From Acanthosepion esculentum (taxonomy: Eukaryota; Mollusca; Cephalopoda; Sepiida; Sepiidae): 64,000 nucleotides of DNA. Numbering within the stretch: the first letter of the stretch is position 1; each line of letters opens with the position of its first letter. The position numbers and the translations under genes are program-made. Of this stretch, positions 1 through 11,595 are shown piece after piece. Location: the NCBI GenBank assembly GCA_964036315.1, contig OZ038479.1, forward strand, positions 55,683,246-55,747,245, given 5' to 3'. The notes under the pieces were generated by a model. That model did no database searches. It was not told where the DNA came from and saw only the letters and a program-made list of their open reading frames with translations.

Positions 1-640
1 AATAAATGACAGAATTGCCCAACAAATAGAATAGATAACGTTTGCAATAAACAAGAAAAAGAAAAGAATAGGGCAAGAAAAAATAATATAAAGTAAGCTA
101 ACAATATATGCAAGGCAAATTAACAGTAACACAGCAACAAGTTCATAAACTGTTTTGCAGTTGACACATAAGAGCACGTTTGGACAAGTAAACATAGCGT
201 TTTGACTTCAAGACAAGACAGACTGGGACTAAGTCCTATGAAGCCGAGAACTGGCTAATTTTATTGGCTAGGAAGAAATCCCAGCATGCATTTGTGTGCT
301 TCTGCCTATAAATTGTCGAGGGGAAAATATTTTGGAGTCATTCCTATGAGTATTGGGACCAACAAGGTTACAATTGTAACAGAGAGAGTTTAAGAACCAC
401 ACACGAATATTTTTTTTTATTGAAATTGGAGTAGATTTGAACAGCGAAATTAGATCAGAACAATTTTGTTTACTGATGGGAATCTGATCTAGCCCATTTG
501 GAATTGGGTCATTAGGAAGACAATGAAAGATGATCAAGATAATTTTTATCGGTTAAACTTTGAGATAGAGCTTACTAAGGCTATGAGGAACTTTGAAATT
601 CACATGATTTTGGGTTGAAGGCAGTATTCATGGCAATCGT
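1..640. other. Unannotated AT-rich flank
   Basis: No gene, terminal repeat or recognisable element was seen. Open frames here are short and have no recognisable motif. Confidence 0.5.
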
Positions 641-1620
641 GTGTGGGCCAAGGGTTGGTTTATGATCAGCCAGGTTTATCTATATAAACGCGCACAGAAA
701 TCTGTTGACAGAGTGGTTGGCTTGTCTGCCGTTGAGCTGGGTAGAGAGAGGTTGGAGACTGGAAGTGACGTCAGAGATTGGAACCAAATGCCTGCTAACG
801 TATTTTGTTGATATAAGTACAAAGAAGTGAATTACTCCTCCAACAATCTAAGACTGCTACTGCTACTATTATTACTACCACTGGAAATGGAAACGTTGAA
901 CAAGCTACAATAATCAAAAGGTTGTTTTGGGGCTTGTCTGTCGTTGAGTGCAGTCGAGCTGGGTGGAGAGATATCGGAGACTGGAAGTGATGTCAGGGAT
1001 TGGAACAAAACCCCCGCTAACATGTACTGTTAATATAAGTACCGATGATTCTGCTACCATGAAGATAACAACTAATGTTACTACCACCAAGGAGGAATGC
1101 AACTATAAACTTTAAGCTGCGCACAGAAATCTTTATCTCTCCATAGCAAGAGTCGTATATCGTTCTGAGACGATTTCACAACAAGCTAATCACAACCCAC
1201 TCTCTGTCTAGAATCCAGTGTATGAGTTTTTACGTCAATTATTTTCTTTTCTGTAACCCGTTTCTTTTCTGCTATATAAAAGACATTAACAATTCAACCA
1301 TTGAATAGTTGCTTGTTCGGCTTTCTGCGGATATATATTTTTTTTTTGGTGCATTCTAAATTTCTTAGCACAGACTCTCCAGCCGTGTCTACATCTTCAG
1401 TTGACCACGAATGGATGAACATCACTTCTGCTTTCTGGATCAAACCAAACACAACGTAGGCAGGAAGCAGGATTAAACCTTTGGACCAGTCGAATGATCT
1501 ACGGATGCTCAGGGGACCTATGGTCACTCCCTTAAGTTCGGTTAAGACCGAATAGACATCTCAACCCAGAGAATAAGATGTCGGAGGTTGAGGGGGCTGG
1601 GGCGAAAGTGTTAGACAATA
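641..1620 (+). repeat. Promoter-like duplicated segment, possible LTR or leader of a retroelement
   Basis: A block of about 100 bp occurs twice, at 719-820 and 931-1042. Each copy begins GGCTTGTCTG and ends ATATAAGTAC. A second direct repeat, GCGCACAGAAATCT, lies at 690-703 and 1119-1132. TATA-like boxes lie at 681-688 (TATATAAA) and about 1273-1280. The segment is richer in GC than its surroundings. Repeated core-promoter blocks suggest the control region of an LTR element, but no paired LTR, primer site or coding remnant was found, so the class is open. Confidence 0.3.
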
Positions 1621-1679
1621 AAATTTGTATTTTATATGAATACTACCTTATGAAAATGGAGATATAGCAATGTATGTGT

Positions 1680-1692
1680 GGGGGGGGGGGGG
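1680..1692. repeat. Poly-G run (13 G)
   Basis: Thirteen consecutive G follow a short GT tract. This is a simple repeat. Confidence 0.9.
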
Positions 1693-1919
1693 CATATCAT
1701 GGATTCAGATTCTTGCAGAGAGTCACTCATTAAGTGCCAGAAAACTTTCCTTACAAGTCAGAAATTCTTCCACAATGTGTAAAAGAATTTAAAATTCCAG
1801 TCTAAATTAGACTTCTGAGAGTTTTTCTTAAATTGCTAACTAAGCATAAATGCAGCCATCTTGTGAATCTTTTGCTATGTTTATTCAGCACATGGGCGAA
1901 TATGGCCAATTCTTTGTTT

Positions 1920-2400
1920 TAAAAAATGATAATTGTAATAAAACTTAAACACATGATGAAAGTGAATTTATACATTTTTTTTCTTGAGAATTTACAACAA
2001 AAATATTAAACACTATTTATCAGATTGTTTATTTACAAGAATAATTTTATATTTACAACATTCTAAAAATTAATACAATATTTACCAATTTATAAAGAAA
2101 TAAATGTGAAAACAATTTTTTATAAACATTTGCTAAATTATTAAAATATGTAACCATCTATACGGAAATCCTTATTTAGCATTTTATAAAGTTTGAATCA
2201 ACTGCCAACCATTCCAATAAATAATAGTGTAAATAAGCAATCTAATAGTGTTTATTATTTTAGCTTTCAATTCTCAAAAATAAAGAAAATGTAGAAATTC
2301 ACATTCATATGTTTAGGTTTTATTACAATTCTAATAAACTTTGCCAAAGAGGGAAGGTAATTCAAAAAGCGGTTTCAAAGGAAAAAACATCCTTTTGACA
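1920..2400. mobile_element. Palindromic element P1, copy A
   Basis: First of six related elements of about 340-640 bp with long, diverged inverted ends. The left part and the reverse complement of the right part both contain a block related to CATATGTTTAGGTTTTATT. The core includes AAATTATTAAAATATGT and a CCAACCATTCC box. The right end reaches CATCCTTTTGACA, the same terminal motif as copy B. No coding capacity. It lies on the 3' side of locus ZF1. Confidence 0.65.
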
Positions 2401-2939
2401 TTGTCTTATTGCGAGCACATTTAAGCAGGTTTCAAATGTTAGTTGCTAGTGATGAAAATATACCTCCAAGTAAAAATAACAAGCCTTCCTATATTTGGTG
2501 CAATGAATGTTGTGCAACTCTGTTTTAATTTGATTGAATGTATCTAAAAAAAGTAAAATAAAATTCGTTTTATGACATTATTAGAGACATGAACCTCAAT
2601 AGTTTTTGTTTTTTTAAATGATCTGAAATTATATACTGGATAAGTGATATTTGTATGTTCATTTCTGATGATGTTTATACAACTATATTCATTTACTCTT
2701 CTGTCTGCTTTAGGATTGTTTATTGCTGGTTATATGGAATCTTTAGGTTAGAAATAGAACACTCTCACTCATCTTATTTTGTATATAATACAATCTCTAA
2801 GTGTCATCATGTGTATGGATGTACATTTCTGAGAATTTTAAAGCAAATATGTTTATTTACTCTTGCTCTGTTTGCTTTAAGATTGTTTATAGCTGTTCAT
2901 ACTGAATGCGAAATGTTTTAATATATTTTATTAAAAAAC
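2401..2939. repeat. AT-rich spacer with a ~165-bp-offset direct duplication
   Basis: Two diverged copies of about 100 bp, at about 2655-2755 and 2819-2920, share TTTACTCT..CTG..TGCTTTA.GATTGTTTAT. A plus-strand open frame of 88 codons (2655-2921) spans both but has no recognisable motif and is probably incidental. Confidence 0.4.
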
Positions 2940-3500
2940 CTTGAAAAAGCAATGTTTCTAAAATTTTGCACATATAAAATAAATCAAAATTCATATCTAC
3001 CCGATTCATACATATGACTTTATTTCATTCACGTATGAAATATACTTCACAAATATTTTTTGTCCTATTTGTATCTGTATGTATACTTTTTTGACTGATG
3101 TCTATGCAATTACTATACATATTTTCTCTTGTGGTGATTTGCCATTATTCTTTCAATGCAAATTTTAGTGAAAATGCAGACTCTTAAAATTCAGTTGCGA
3201 TTTCAGATGACTTTTTTTTTTTTTTACTTACATTTGCTAAAAACAAAGCCACAAATCTGTTCAAAAATATGGTTTTGTATGTTCACTGGCTTACTTTTAA
3301 ATGAGAAAATTTATAAAAATTCACAAGCCTAATAAGGTTTATAATCAGAATGTGTTTACATGTGCTTCTTCAGCTGTGAATTCTTTGAAAACTCATATCC
3401 ACATAATTCATGTTGTATTTCACCTATGTTCAATTGTACAAAATAGTTTAAATTTAAATTATTTCAAAGGGACACATTACAGGGTTTAAATAAATATTCT
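2940..3500 (-). pseudogene. Nearly erased zinc-finger locus copy (3' segment plus finger traces)
   Basis: The stretch 2940-3210 aligns by eye with the 3'-flanking segments of the intact ZF loci (about 3820-4030, 26550-26830 and 52340-52640). Shared features include a block like TTTTTGACTGATGTCTATG and TTTCTCTTG. The stretch 3290-3480 resembles decayed finger sequence at 26935-27080, sharing CAGCTGTGAATTC. No intact finger remains. Interpreted as a fourth, dead copy of the ZF locus. Confidence 0.5.
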
Positions 3501-3589
3501 CTCCAAAGTGTTACTTTAAACTCAGTATGAAATAAAAATGTTTAAAATCACTAATTTATTTCAGTTATTTTAAAATTTAAATTTTTAAG

Positions 3590-3790
3590 TGTTCCCTCTG
3601 CATCCAGACACAAATCCCAGTGCTGGATGGTGAAGCACCAGATGGCAGGAAGATTTTCACTTCTGGGATCATCCGGATTCCCAAAAGGTATAATATGTCT
3701 ACGTAGAGCAAGAAGTGTGGCCTGAGTTAAACGGACTTCAGGGACATGGACGGATAGACAGAATTTACAGTATATTTAGACAGAGAGAAA
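3590..3790. other. Unidentified GC-richer island within ZF-derived sequence
   Basis: About 200 bp of distinctly higher GC content sits between two ZF 3' remnants. No inverted ends, tRNA-like boxes or open frame that I can name. The position suggests an inserted short element, possibly a SINE body. Confidence 0.25.
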
Positions 3791-3799
3791 ATAAGAAAA

Positions 3800-4209
3800 A
3801 CTGTACAAACTATTGACAAAAATATTTTATTTCATTCCGTACATAAAAGACATCACAAATACGTTTGATTTATCCTGTTTGCATCTGTATGTATACATTT
3901 TTGACTGATGTCTATGAAAATGATATATATCATACATTCTCTTGCAGGGTTTCCATTATGTTTTAATTGCAAATTTCAATGAAGATGCAGATTCTTACAA
4001 TCCAGTTGTGATTTCACAGATGACTTTTCTACTTACATTCACTAAAATGCACAGCCACATATACAACAACAGAAATGCAGATAAAAAAACCTGACAAGAA
4101 TATGCAAATTTGACAAAAACAGTATCATGCCAGTGGGGATTTGCAGATGATGCAGTGAATCTGATTTTTTTATAACCAGAGATATACAAAATTTGCATGG
4201 ATATATTTT
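3800..4209 (-). pseudogene. Decayed C-terminal fingers and 3' segment of ZF1
   Basis: Directly after the TAG stop of ZF1, the same frame continues with a finger-like stretch: a linker remnant, C-x2-C, then LHHL. The last histidine is lost. Further finger traces in other frames extend to about 4050, followed by the 3' segment shared with ZF2 and ZF3. The stop replaces the usual GAG of the TGEKP linker, so the array was once longer. Confidence 0.55.
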
Positions 4210-4818
4210 CTATCCAGCATGCGTTCGCATATGGCGTTTCAAATGCGACTTCCATGTAAAAGTTGATTCACAAAATTCACAAGAATATGTTTTCTCTCTA
4301 GTGTGTGTTTTCATATGACGCTGCAAAGATGCCTTCAGTGAAAATGATGAACCACAAATATCACAATCATAGGGTTTCTCTCCAGTGTGTGTTCGCATAT
4401 GGTGGTTCAAATGATGCTTAAGTGAAAATGCAGATCCACAAACTTCACAATCGTATGGTTTCTCTCCAGTGTGTATTCGCATATGGCACTTCAAAGATGA
4501 CGTCTGTGAAAATGAAGATCCACAAACTTCACAATCATATGGTTTCTCTCCAGTGTGTGTTTGCATATGGCGTTGAAAAGGTGCCTTCAGTGAAAATGCA
4601 GAGTCACAAATGTCACAATTATATGGTTTTTCTCCAGTGTGTATTCGGATATGACATAGCAAATGTGACTTCTGTGAAAATGCAGATTTACAAAATTCAC
4701 AAGAATATGGTTTCTCTCCAGTGTGTGTGCGCAAATGGCATACCCAATTTGACTTCTTAGAAAATGCTGCTCCACAAATATCACAAGAATATGCCTTCTT
4801 CCCACCGTAAGTTTCCAT
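4210..4818 (-). CDS. C2H2 zinc-finger protein, 7 fingers (ZF1)
   Basis: Open frame of 202 codons on the minus strand. Seven tandem C2H2 fingers of 28 residues run from residue 12 (first Cys) to 200 (last His). Each is C-x2-C-x12-H-x3-H and all but the last are joined by TGEKPY-type linkers; the linker before finger 7 is TREKTY. Residues at helix positions -1, 2, 3 and 6 of fingers 1-7 are KSNC, QSHC, LAPR, QSSC, LHHH, LASR and WSHR. Finger 1 has Trp and finger 3 Phe at the usual core Leu. C2H2 arrays of this type are nuclear sequence-specific DNA binders. There is no KRAB, BTB, SCAN or other effector domain. The start is the first Met after an upstream finger remnant (LACHM). The end is a nonsense codon within a linker, so this is either a truncated gene or a decaying one. 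Single-exon coding is typical of such invertebrate arrays. Confidence 0.72.
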   Translation of the reverse strand: METYGGKKAYSCDICGAAFSKKSNWVCHLRTHTGEKPYSCEFCKSAFSQKSHLLCHIRIHTGEKPYNCDICDSAFSLKAPFQRHMQTHTGEKPYDCEVCGSSFSQTSSLKCHMRIHTGEKPYDCEVCGSAFSLKHHLNHHMRTHTGEKPYDCDICGSSFSLKASLQRHMKTHTREKTYSCEFCESTFTWKSHLKRHMRTHAG

Positions 4819-5180
4819 ATGGCATGCTAAATCTAAAGAATAGTAAAGATTTGATTACAAGAACATGGCTTGTAAATTTTACTCTTATGTACTTTTCTTG
4901 AAAAGACAAACCACTAATTAAAAGTTGATTTTTTGACACTGATTGTGATGCTTTCATAAATGTGGATACACACCTTTAATATGAAGTTTGCAGCAGATAT
5001 TTCTCTGTTCTTGATGGCAAGTCAAGACTTGTTTTCTTTCATTTAAATTCCTAATAAAAGTTTTTATGTATATATAGATTTTCTGTTCAGCCAAAACATC
5101 TGTGAAGCTAAAGTAATAAGACATGTTAACTGAGACAGTGTATCACGTATAAAATCAGTTTATATTGCAACAGATACAAG
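4819..5180 (-). other. ZF1 upstream leader segment, copy a, with splice-acceptor-like site
   Basis: On the minus strand a pyrimidine-rich stretch ends TTCACAG just before 5099. It is followed by sequence open from 5099 to a TGA at 4954-4956. This segment is shared with loci ZF2 (about 29690-29900) and ZF3 (about 53860-54130). In the shared frame all encode a stretch related to IKT-x-I-x-NLNERK. Likely a 5' exon of the ancestral gene. In this copy the frame does not reach the fingers without a stop. Confidence 0.5.
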
Positions 5181-5500
5181 TAGTTATATATTACGGTTGG
5201 ATACAATAAGGCAGCAATCAGATAAGATCAGATATATTGTTGTATCTGACTGAAACAAGATTGCTTAAACATCAATAAATAAACAGTTTTATCTGCACAA
5301 AGATGCATAAAAAAAATGTATTAATTTTTTGTATTTAAATTTTTTTCTATATTTTCTTTTTAGAAAAAAAAACAATAGTGTTGAAAATGTGCTTGGTAAT
5401 TTCACATTGCCATAATGAACTGCTCACTAATCTGACAAGCATTACAAAGTGAAATATTTCTTTCTTCAAGGAAGTGTAGTCATTGAGAATAAATGAATCA
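5180..5500 (-). other. Upstream non-coding segment conserved with ZF3
   Basis: The stretch resembles 54145-54450 upstream of ZF3. Shared landmarks include AAACATCAA, GTATCTGCACAA and CATTTCTTTCTTCAAGGA (in variant forms). It marks how far the locus duplication extended beyond the leader. Confidence 0.45.
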
Positions 5501-5765
5501 AATGATTTCTGTGAAAATGCTGATCCATTAACTTCACAAGGCTGAGGTTTCTCTCAAGTGTATTGACATATGGAACTCCAAATCTGACTTCTGTGAAGAG
5601 GCATATCCACAAACTTCATAATATGATTTATCTTCAGTATGTGTTCCCAATGACAACCCAAAGATGACTTCTCTGAAAATACAGATTCAAAAACTTCAAT
5701 AATATTTCTCTCCAATGTGTATTTCCATGTGGTACACTAAATCTAAATCATTACAAATATTTGCA
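5500..5765 (-). pseudogene. Degenerate zinc-finger array remnant upstream of ZF1
   Basis: Antisense reading shows three to four decayed finger units (CACTTGAGAGAAACC-like linkers, GAAGTTT..TGGAT, LVYH/LEFH-like ends) broken by frameshifts and stops. It belongs to a second, older ZF unit in tandem with ZF1, since its own leader copy follows at about 5880-6120. Confidence 0.6.
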
Positions 5766-5859
5766 CAGTTCCCAAGAATATGGCTTATCTCTAATATTTA
5801 CTCATAACACTGTGCTTTTATAGAAAACAAACCACACATTTCAATGTACATATTTCTTT

Positions 5860-6720
5860 TTTAACAGTTAATGTTCATTATGATGCTTTTGAAAATGTAC
5901 ATACTCAACTTTTACATGAATATTGTAGCATATATTTTTCTGTCCTTGATGGGAATTCAGAAGTCTGGTTTTCTTTTATTTAAATTCCCAATAGCAACAG
6001 TTTTTAGGAATATCATGATTTTCTGTTCAGCCAAAGTAATAAAACCTACGTTAATAGAGACAGTGAATAAAATATAAAATTAGTTTATATTTATACAGGT
6101 AGTTATATATTAAGGTTAGTTTAGCCCAGCACATGGACACAAATAAGACAGCAACCAGGTAAGGTAGTTGACAGAGTGTGAAACATTATACCATCACTAT
6201 CAAAATTTGTCTAATATATAAATATATGGCCACTGTGCTTTTCCATATAGCACAGGGAATCTTAATCAGCAGAAAAAAATTCCAAACTGTACAAGAATCT
6301 GGCTTCTAATTTTTTACTCATATGCAACACTGTGCTTTTGGGGTAAAGACAAAATACACATTTCAATATGCATGGATTTTGAAAGTTAATATTCATTGTG
6401 ATGCTTTTGAAAATACAGATAAATAAATGTTTTTTTTACATGAATATTGCATCATATGTCTTGATAGAAAGTCATTGAAATTCACAATAATAACAGTTTT
6501 TATATATATCTTGATTTCCTGTATGGCTGAAATGCCTGTGAAGAAAAAAAAAATATTAATAGAGACATTGAATATATGGAATCAAATACATGTAGTTCTA
6601 TATAAAGCAGTTTTCCATGAATATCATGATTTTCTGTTCAGCCAAAACATCTGTGAAGAAAAAGTAATAAAGCATGTTAACAGATACAGTAAATAATAAC
6701 TAAAATCAGTTTGTATTTTT
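5860..6720 (-). repeat. Three further copies of the ZF leader segment (b, c, d)
   Basis: Copies of the leader occur at about 5880-6120 (b), 6430-6590 (c) and 6600-6720 (d). Copy b lacks the acceptor region through a small deletion after the TTCAGCC motif. Copies c and d keep a CTTCACAG acceptor (copy d just above 6650). With copy a, locus 1 holds four leader modules, which indicates repeated local duplication. None has an intact downstream array of its own. Confidence 0.5.
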
Positions 6721-6734
6721 GACAGAATAAACAG

Positions 6735-7246
6735 GTGATGAACGTGAATTTATACATTTTCTTTCTTCTTGAGAATTAAACTACAACACTACTGGGTTAT
6801 TCATAGGAATAATTTTATATTTGAAAAAACATTGTAAAAACTAATATAATTAAAACTAATGCAAGGCAATATTTATTCATTTACTAATTTAGAAATAAAT
6901 AAATATGAAAACAATTTTTTATTCATAAATTTATAAAGACTTACTAAATTATTAAAATATGTGAACCAACTATAAGGAAATCCTTATTATTTACTATTTT
7001 ATAAAATTCAAATCAATTCGTAAATAGCTGATGTTTTGCCAACCATTCCAACAAATGATGAAATAATTTTTATTATTTTTGTTGTCAATTCTCAAGAACA
7101 AAGAAAATTTAGAAATTAATTTACTTTGGTTTAGGTTTTATTAGAATTCAAATCATTGCTTTAAAAAAAAAAAACATTGTGAAAGAGCAAAGGCAGTTAA
7201 AAAAGACATGTCATGGGAAAAACTGTCCTTTTGACACTCGATCTCT
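6735..7246. mobile_element. Palindromic element P1, copy B
   Basis: Begins immediately after the last ZF leader copy. The right end carries GTCATGGGAAAAACTGTCC followed by TTTTGACACT, taken as the P1 terminus. The core shares AAATTATTAAAATATGTGAA and CCAACCATTCC with copies A and F. No coding capacity. Confidence 0.65.
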
Positions 7247-9082
7247 TTGCAGGCATGAAGGTCCATGTTTGCCCTATTTTCATATGAAAATTTATTAAAA
7301 AATAACTAAAAAAAGTGATCAAGAAATTACTGAATTGACCGTTAATTAACATTTACTTTTTGATACCTTTTAGCTACTACTGTTATAAAACATTTGTTTC
7401 ACATCCAAATATTATACACACTTTAACATGAAAACCCTACATTGACATTTTAAAATTTTACTAAGCATCAGAGAATCAGATTTTAATGAACATTTCAGCA
7501 ATTATTCTTTAATGAAATGGATTAGACAAGGGGCATAATTCTGATTTTTATTTTTGAAAAATCTTCCCTGATTGAAAACAGCATTTGACTTTACAGTTTT
7601 TATTCTTAAGATAAATCTTTATTTTATATCAAGTTTTTCAGTAACCACCAATATCTAAATGACTTAAAATCGTCCACTGAATGTCATTTTTCAAAAACAC
7701 ATACATAACAAATTTGTTCTCATGTGGAACCAAAATATATATATTTTATTAAATTCAGTAATTCTCAAAATAATTTGAATTTTATTGACTTCATTTCTAT
7801 AGATCTCAAACAATATTTTTGATGTGTTAACATTTTTTACTAATAGCACTAGGTACCTTCAAAACAAAGAGAATACATGAAAAAAAAAAATTTACAAAGC
7901 ATAATTTAAAAAAAAAAAAATTATTATCAAAACTGTCATGTTATTATTAAAATGAAAAATCAGACGATTTTATATATATAATTTTTAGAACCCTGGAAAT
8001 TTTGTTTAAAATTCTTGTTTTTGTTTATGTGGCACCATAAATTTAAATAAGAAATTCATCCGTTTGTGGTGGAAAAAAAAAAAAAAATTCTTGCAAAAAT
8101 TACATGTCAGATTTAAATGAAACTTTCAGGATCTATTCAAAAATGAATTAAATTTTTTTAAAAACATTTTTGGAAAACCTTTGAAAAAAATTTTTTTTTT
8201 TTTGCATATCTTTAATTTTTTGAAAATTCTGGAAATTCTTTTTTTATACTGCTTACAGCTGATTGTTTATATTAGTTATACAGACAAATCCTCAGAATTA
8301 AAATCATTAAAAATCTTTTTGATCAAACAGGAAACTGTTACAAAAAAATTCAGAATCATAAAATAAAAAAATGCAATTAAACTAAGATATTTTTTTAAAA
8401 TTAGAAAACCCTTTAAATGCTTTATTTGGTGAATAATTTCTACAATAATTTTCTTTTTTAATTTTAATTATAATTTATAAACTTTTAAATCTTAAAATTC
8501 TGTATTAATTTATAATGGTCAAGTGATATTGTTATAAATAAAACCTGTATTTATTAATCATAAATAGAAAAAAAGTTCTCCCAGTATTTAAAAAGAATTT
8601 TGAATTTTAATTGTGTGTATAAATGTGTCAATTTTTGTAAATACAGATACCCATACACAACATTATCAGAAAATCATAGAGGTACCTATAGCAAATTTAA
8701 AAATTTATTGGTAATTTTCTAACATTTATATTGTATTTTTGAAAATTAAAAAAAAAAAAAAAAAAGAGAATTATGTTGTGTTGACAGATTTGTCAATATG
8801 GACCAATTTATAGATTTTATTGATCAGCAGAAAAATGATTCTAATCAATTTAAATTCATTTTGAAATACAGCAAAATATTTTACTTATTGGAAATATTAA
8901 ATTGAATCTATTAGCTTGGAATTAAAATAAAAAAATTACTTTGTAGGAATAGAATGGGGAAAAAAGAGCACATCACTTCTCTTATTTCAAATGTTAAACA
9001 AGGTGCAAACAAGAATCAACCACGACACACAATTTAAAAGAAAAAATATTTATTAGAATATTTTAAAAAAAATAAAAAATAT
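7247..9082. repeat. AT-rich dispersed repeats: R1 (about 7830-8400) and R2 (about 8390-8790), minus orientation
   Basis: The region is very AT-rich with many homopolymer runs. Around 8085-8150 is the antisense of the recurrent R1 signature (TTCTTGCAAAAAT, then ATGAAACTTTCAGGA). Around 8600-8790 is the antisense of R2 (ACATTATCAGAAAAT, then TTGACAGATTTGTCAA). No credible gene seen. Confidence 0.5.
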
Positions 9083-9373
9083 TGTTATATAGGAATAAAG
9101 TATCGCTGCCAACACTGGAGTTTGAAACAGATCACCATTTCTACTCTATCCTCTAGTACTATATAGATCACTATTCTCTATACTATTCTCTACATGGTTC
9201 ACTATTACTTTTCAAACGAGTATTACCAAGCAAGTACTATTAGTATGAGTATTATTCAAAGGTGCCCAATACCAGTATTGTTCAACGGCATTACTATAGT
9301 TGTATATGTGATTATAAAGTCTCTACTACAACAAGCATTACGAAAGTGACAACGAGTGTTCATTGACATCACA
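9083..9373 (+). repeat. 5' LTR of the 9-kb Ty3/gypsy element
   Basis: 291 bp, TG...CA termini. It aligns along its length with 13504-13775, with scattered substitutions and small indels. Confidence 0.88.
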
Positions 9374-9425
9374 ACTTACATGAGGAAAAAATTAATCCGC
9401 AAAATATTCAGCAGATTACAGCAGA

Positions 9426-10390
9426 ATGGAAGAACTAAAAGCTACCATGATTCAAATGTTGGTGTTACAGAAGCAACAAGAACAACAGTTGCAGCAACAA
9501 AAACTACAACAACATGAACAGCAATTACAATTACAGAAGTTTTTTGAGTTGTTTACCAAAGTGATGGAAAGAAAAACTTCAGATTCATTCACTCCAGATG
9601 TTGCTAATTCAATCAGCAAATTTGTGTACAATCCAGATGAAGGGATAACATTTCAGCTTATTATAGAAGATACAAAGGGATCTTCAAAAGGGATTGTTCA
9701 CATAGGAATGATAAAAAGAAAGTTCAGTTATTATTAAGGAAATTGTCCCCTGCTGAACATGAAAAATATGTGAATTATAGTTCGCAAAAAAAAACAAAAA
9801 CAGGTGAGATAAATTTTGATGTAACTGTTCTAATGCTTTCAAAAATTTTTGGTGATAGTTCATTATTTAATACATGATGGCAATGTCTTAGTAAAGTCCA
9901 ACGATGAAGATTTTGTCACTTATGCAGGAGTCAGGAATTGAGAATATTAAAAGTTCAAGTTAAATGGATTAACTCCTGATTTATTTAAATGCCTGATATT
10001 CATACAGGGTTTAACTTCTAATAAGAATGTGGAGATAATATCCAGGATACTTGCTAAATTAGAAATAGATCCCAAATTAACTCTCCAGAAAACAGCTGAA
10101 GAGTATCAATGTATTGTGAATTTGAAATTCAATACTGCAAGGATTGAGGAAAAAGACAATTTACAGGTACATAGTGTCCAAACATCTAAGAGAAAAAAAT
10201 ACAAACAGAACAGTAAAAAAAAGACGATAAATCCCTCTCAATACCCAATACTTGCTACAGTTGTGGAAGTAAGCATTTTTAAAAGCGACTCTTTTTTTAA
10301 AAAAAATGCTATGAATGTGGGAGATTAGGACACAAAAGTACATGTTGCAGATACAAAAAATGGAGGAAAATAAAATGTACATGAACATGA
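9426..10390 (+). pseudogene. gag of the Ty3/gypsy element, broken
   Basis: Starts at ATG 9426. The N-terminus is a glutamine-rich coiled-coil-like stretch (residues about 15-40). It is followed by a capsid-type segment (FVYNPDEGITF near residue 65) that shifts out of frame before 9738. A second open piece covers about 10029-10328. Two CCHC-type knuckles follow: a partial first one starting at 10254 (C-x2-C) and a perfect C-x2-C-x4-H-x4-C at 10307-10348. Knuckle plus upstream capsid-like segment identifies gag, the particle and RNA-binding protein. Confidence 0.85.
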
Positions 10391-10469
10391 GAAATACATG
10401 GAGTAATGATAAGCCTAAAAGGGAAATCAACAAGAAATCACAAAAGAGGAAATTTGTTTTTGTGCAAAT

Positions 10470-10772
10470 GATGTAAAACTAAAATTGCAACTAGATACAG
10501 GATCTGATATCACTATCATAAATGAACAGACATGGAGAAAAATGGGTGAACCCAGTTTATTGACTTCTGATAAAGTTGTGCAGAGAGTCTCAGGAAAGAA
10601 ATTTAACTTTTTGGGTGAATTCAGCCGTAATGTTTCTTTTGTGGGGAAAAAACAAAAAAGTGGTGGTGTTTGTGCTAATTTGTTTGGAACAGACTGGATT
10701 GCATTGTTTGATTTTTGGGACCTTCCAATTGACTCTTTTTGCAACAAGATAAATAGTTACTTCTGGTACTAA
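10470..10772 (+). pseudogene. Aspartic protease domain of the Ty3/gypsy element
   Basis: Open frame with the catalytic motif LDTGSD (Asp codon at 10494) followed by ITIINEQTW. This is the retropepsin-type active-site signature that processes Gag-Pol. The C-terminal half loses similarity. The frame ends before the reverse transcriptase. Confidence 0.85.
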
Positions 10773-10779
10773 TATGGCA

Positions 10780-11595
10780 ACTGAAAAATGAACTGAGAAA
10801 GAGTTTTCCAGAAGTTTTCTCAGAAGGACTTGGGACATCCATGAAAGCAAAAGCTAAGTTTGAGTTAAAAGACAATGTAACATGGACATCTAAGCCAAAA
10901 AGAAGTGCACCTTTTGTGGCCTTAGATCCAGTTAATAAAGAATTGGACAGACTAGAAAAATTAGGTGTGATATCAAAAATAGACTATTCTGGATGAGCAC
11001 CATCAACAGTCTACGTTAAAAAAATAAAAATAAAATCCATGCATGTGCTGATTTTTCAACGGGATTAAATGAGAGCTTGAAACAACTACCTGTTACCAAG
11101 TCCAGAGGAAATTTTTGCCAAATTGAATAGAGTTCATTTTTTTTTCTAAATTGGACCTTTCAGATGCTTACATTACAAGTACTAGTAGGTGAAGAGTACT
11201 CAAAACTATTAACAGTTAACACTCATAGAGGATTATACAAATTCAACCGACTTCCTTTCAGTATAAAGGTAACACCAAGCAAATTCCAACAGATAATGGC
11301 TTGCCAGTTTGGATTGTGCTCAAGCATATCTGGATGACGTACTTATTAAAAGTAAGGCCCAAAAGCAACATACAGAAAATGTAAAAAAAAAAAAGTATTT
11401 GAGAGAATTAAAGAATATGGTTTTAAAATCAGTGAAGGAAAATGAGAATTGTTTATGACCAGACTTAAATATCTAGGACAAATTATTCATGAAAATGGTA
11501 GATGACTGGATCCTTCAAGAGTGAGTGCAATAAAGACATGACCACTCCAATAAATGTAACAAAGTTACAAGCATTTTTAGGGTCTGCTAATTACT

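Noticed and set aside
1294..1527. 77-codon minus-strand frame as a gene
   Set aside because: No motif. It overlaps the presumed transcribed leader of the promoter-like segment on the other strand.
9061..9082. Target-site duplication for the 9-kb Ty3/gypsy element
   Set aside because: The bases before 9083 (AATAT) and after 13775 (AAACA) do not match at 4-6 bp.
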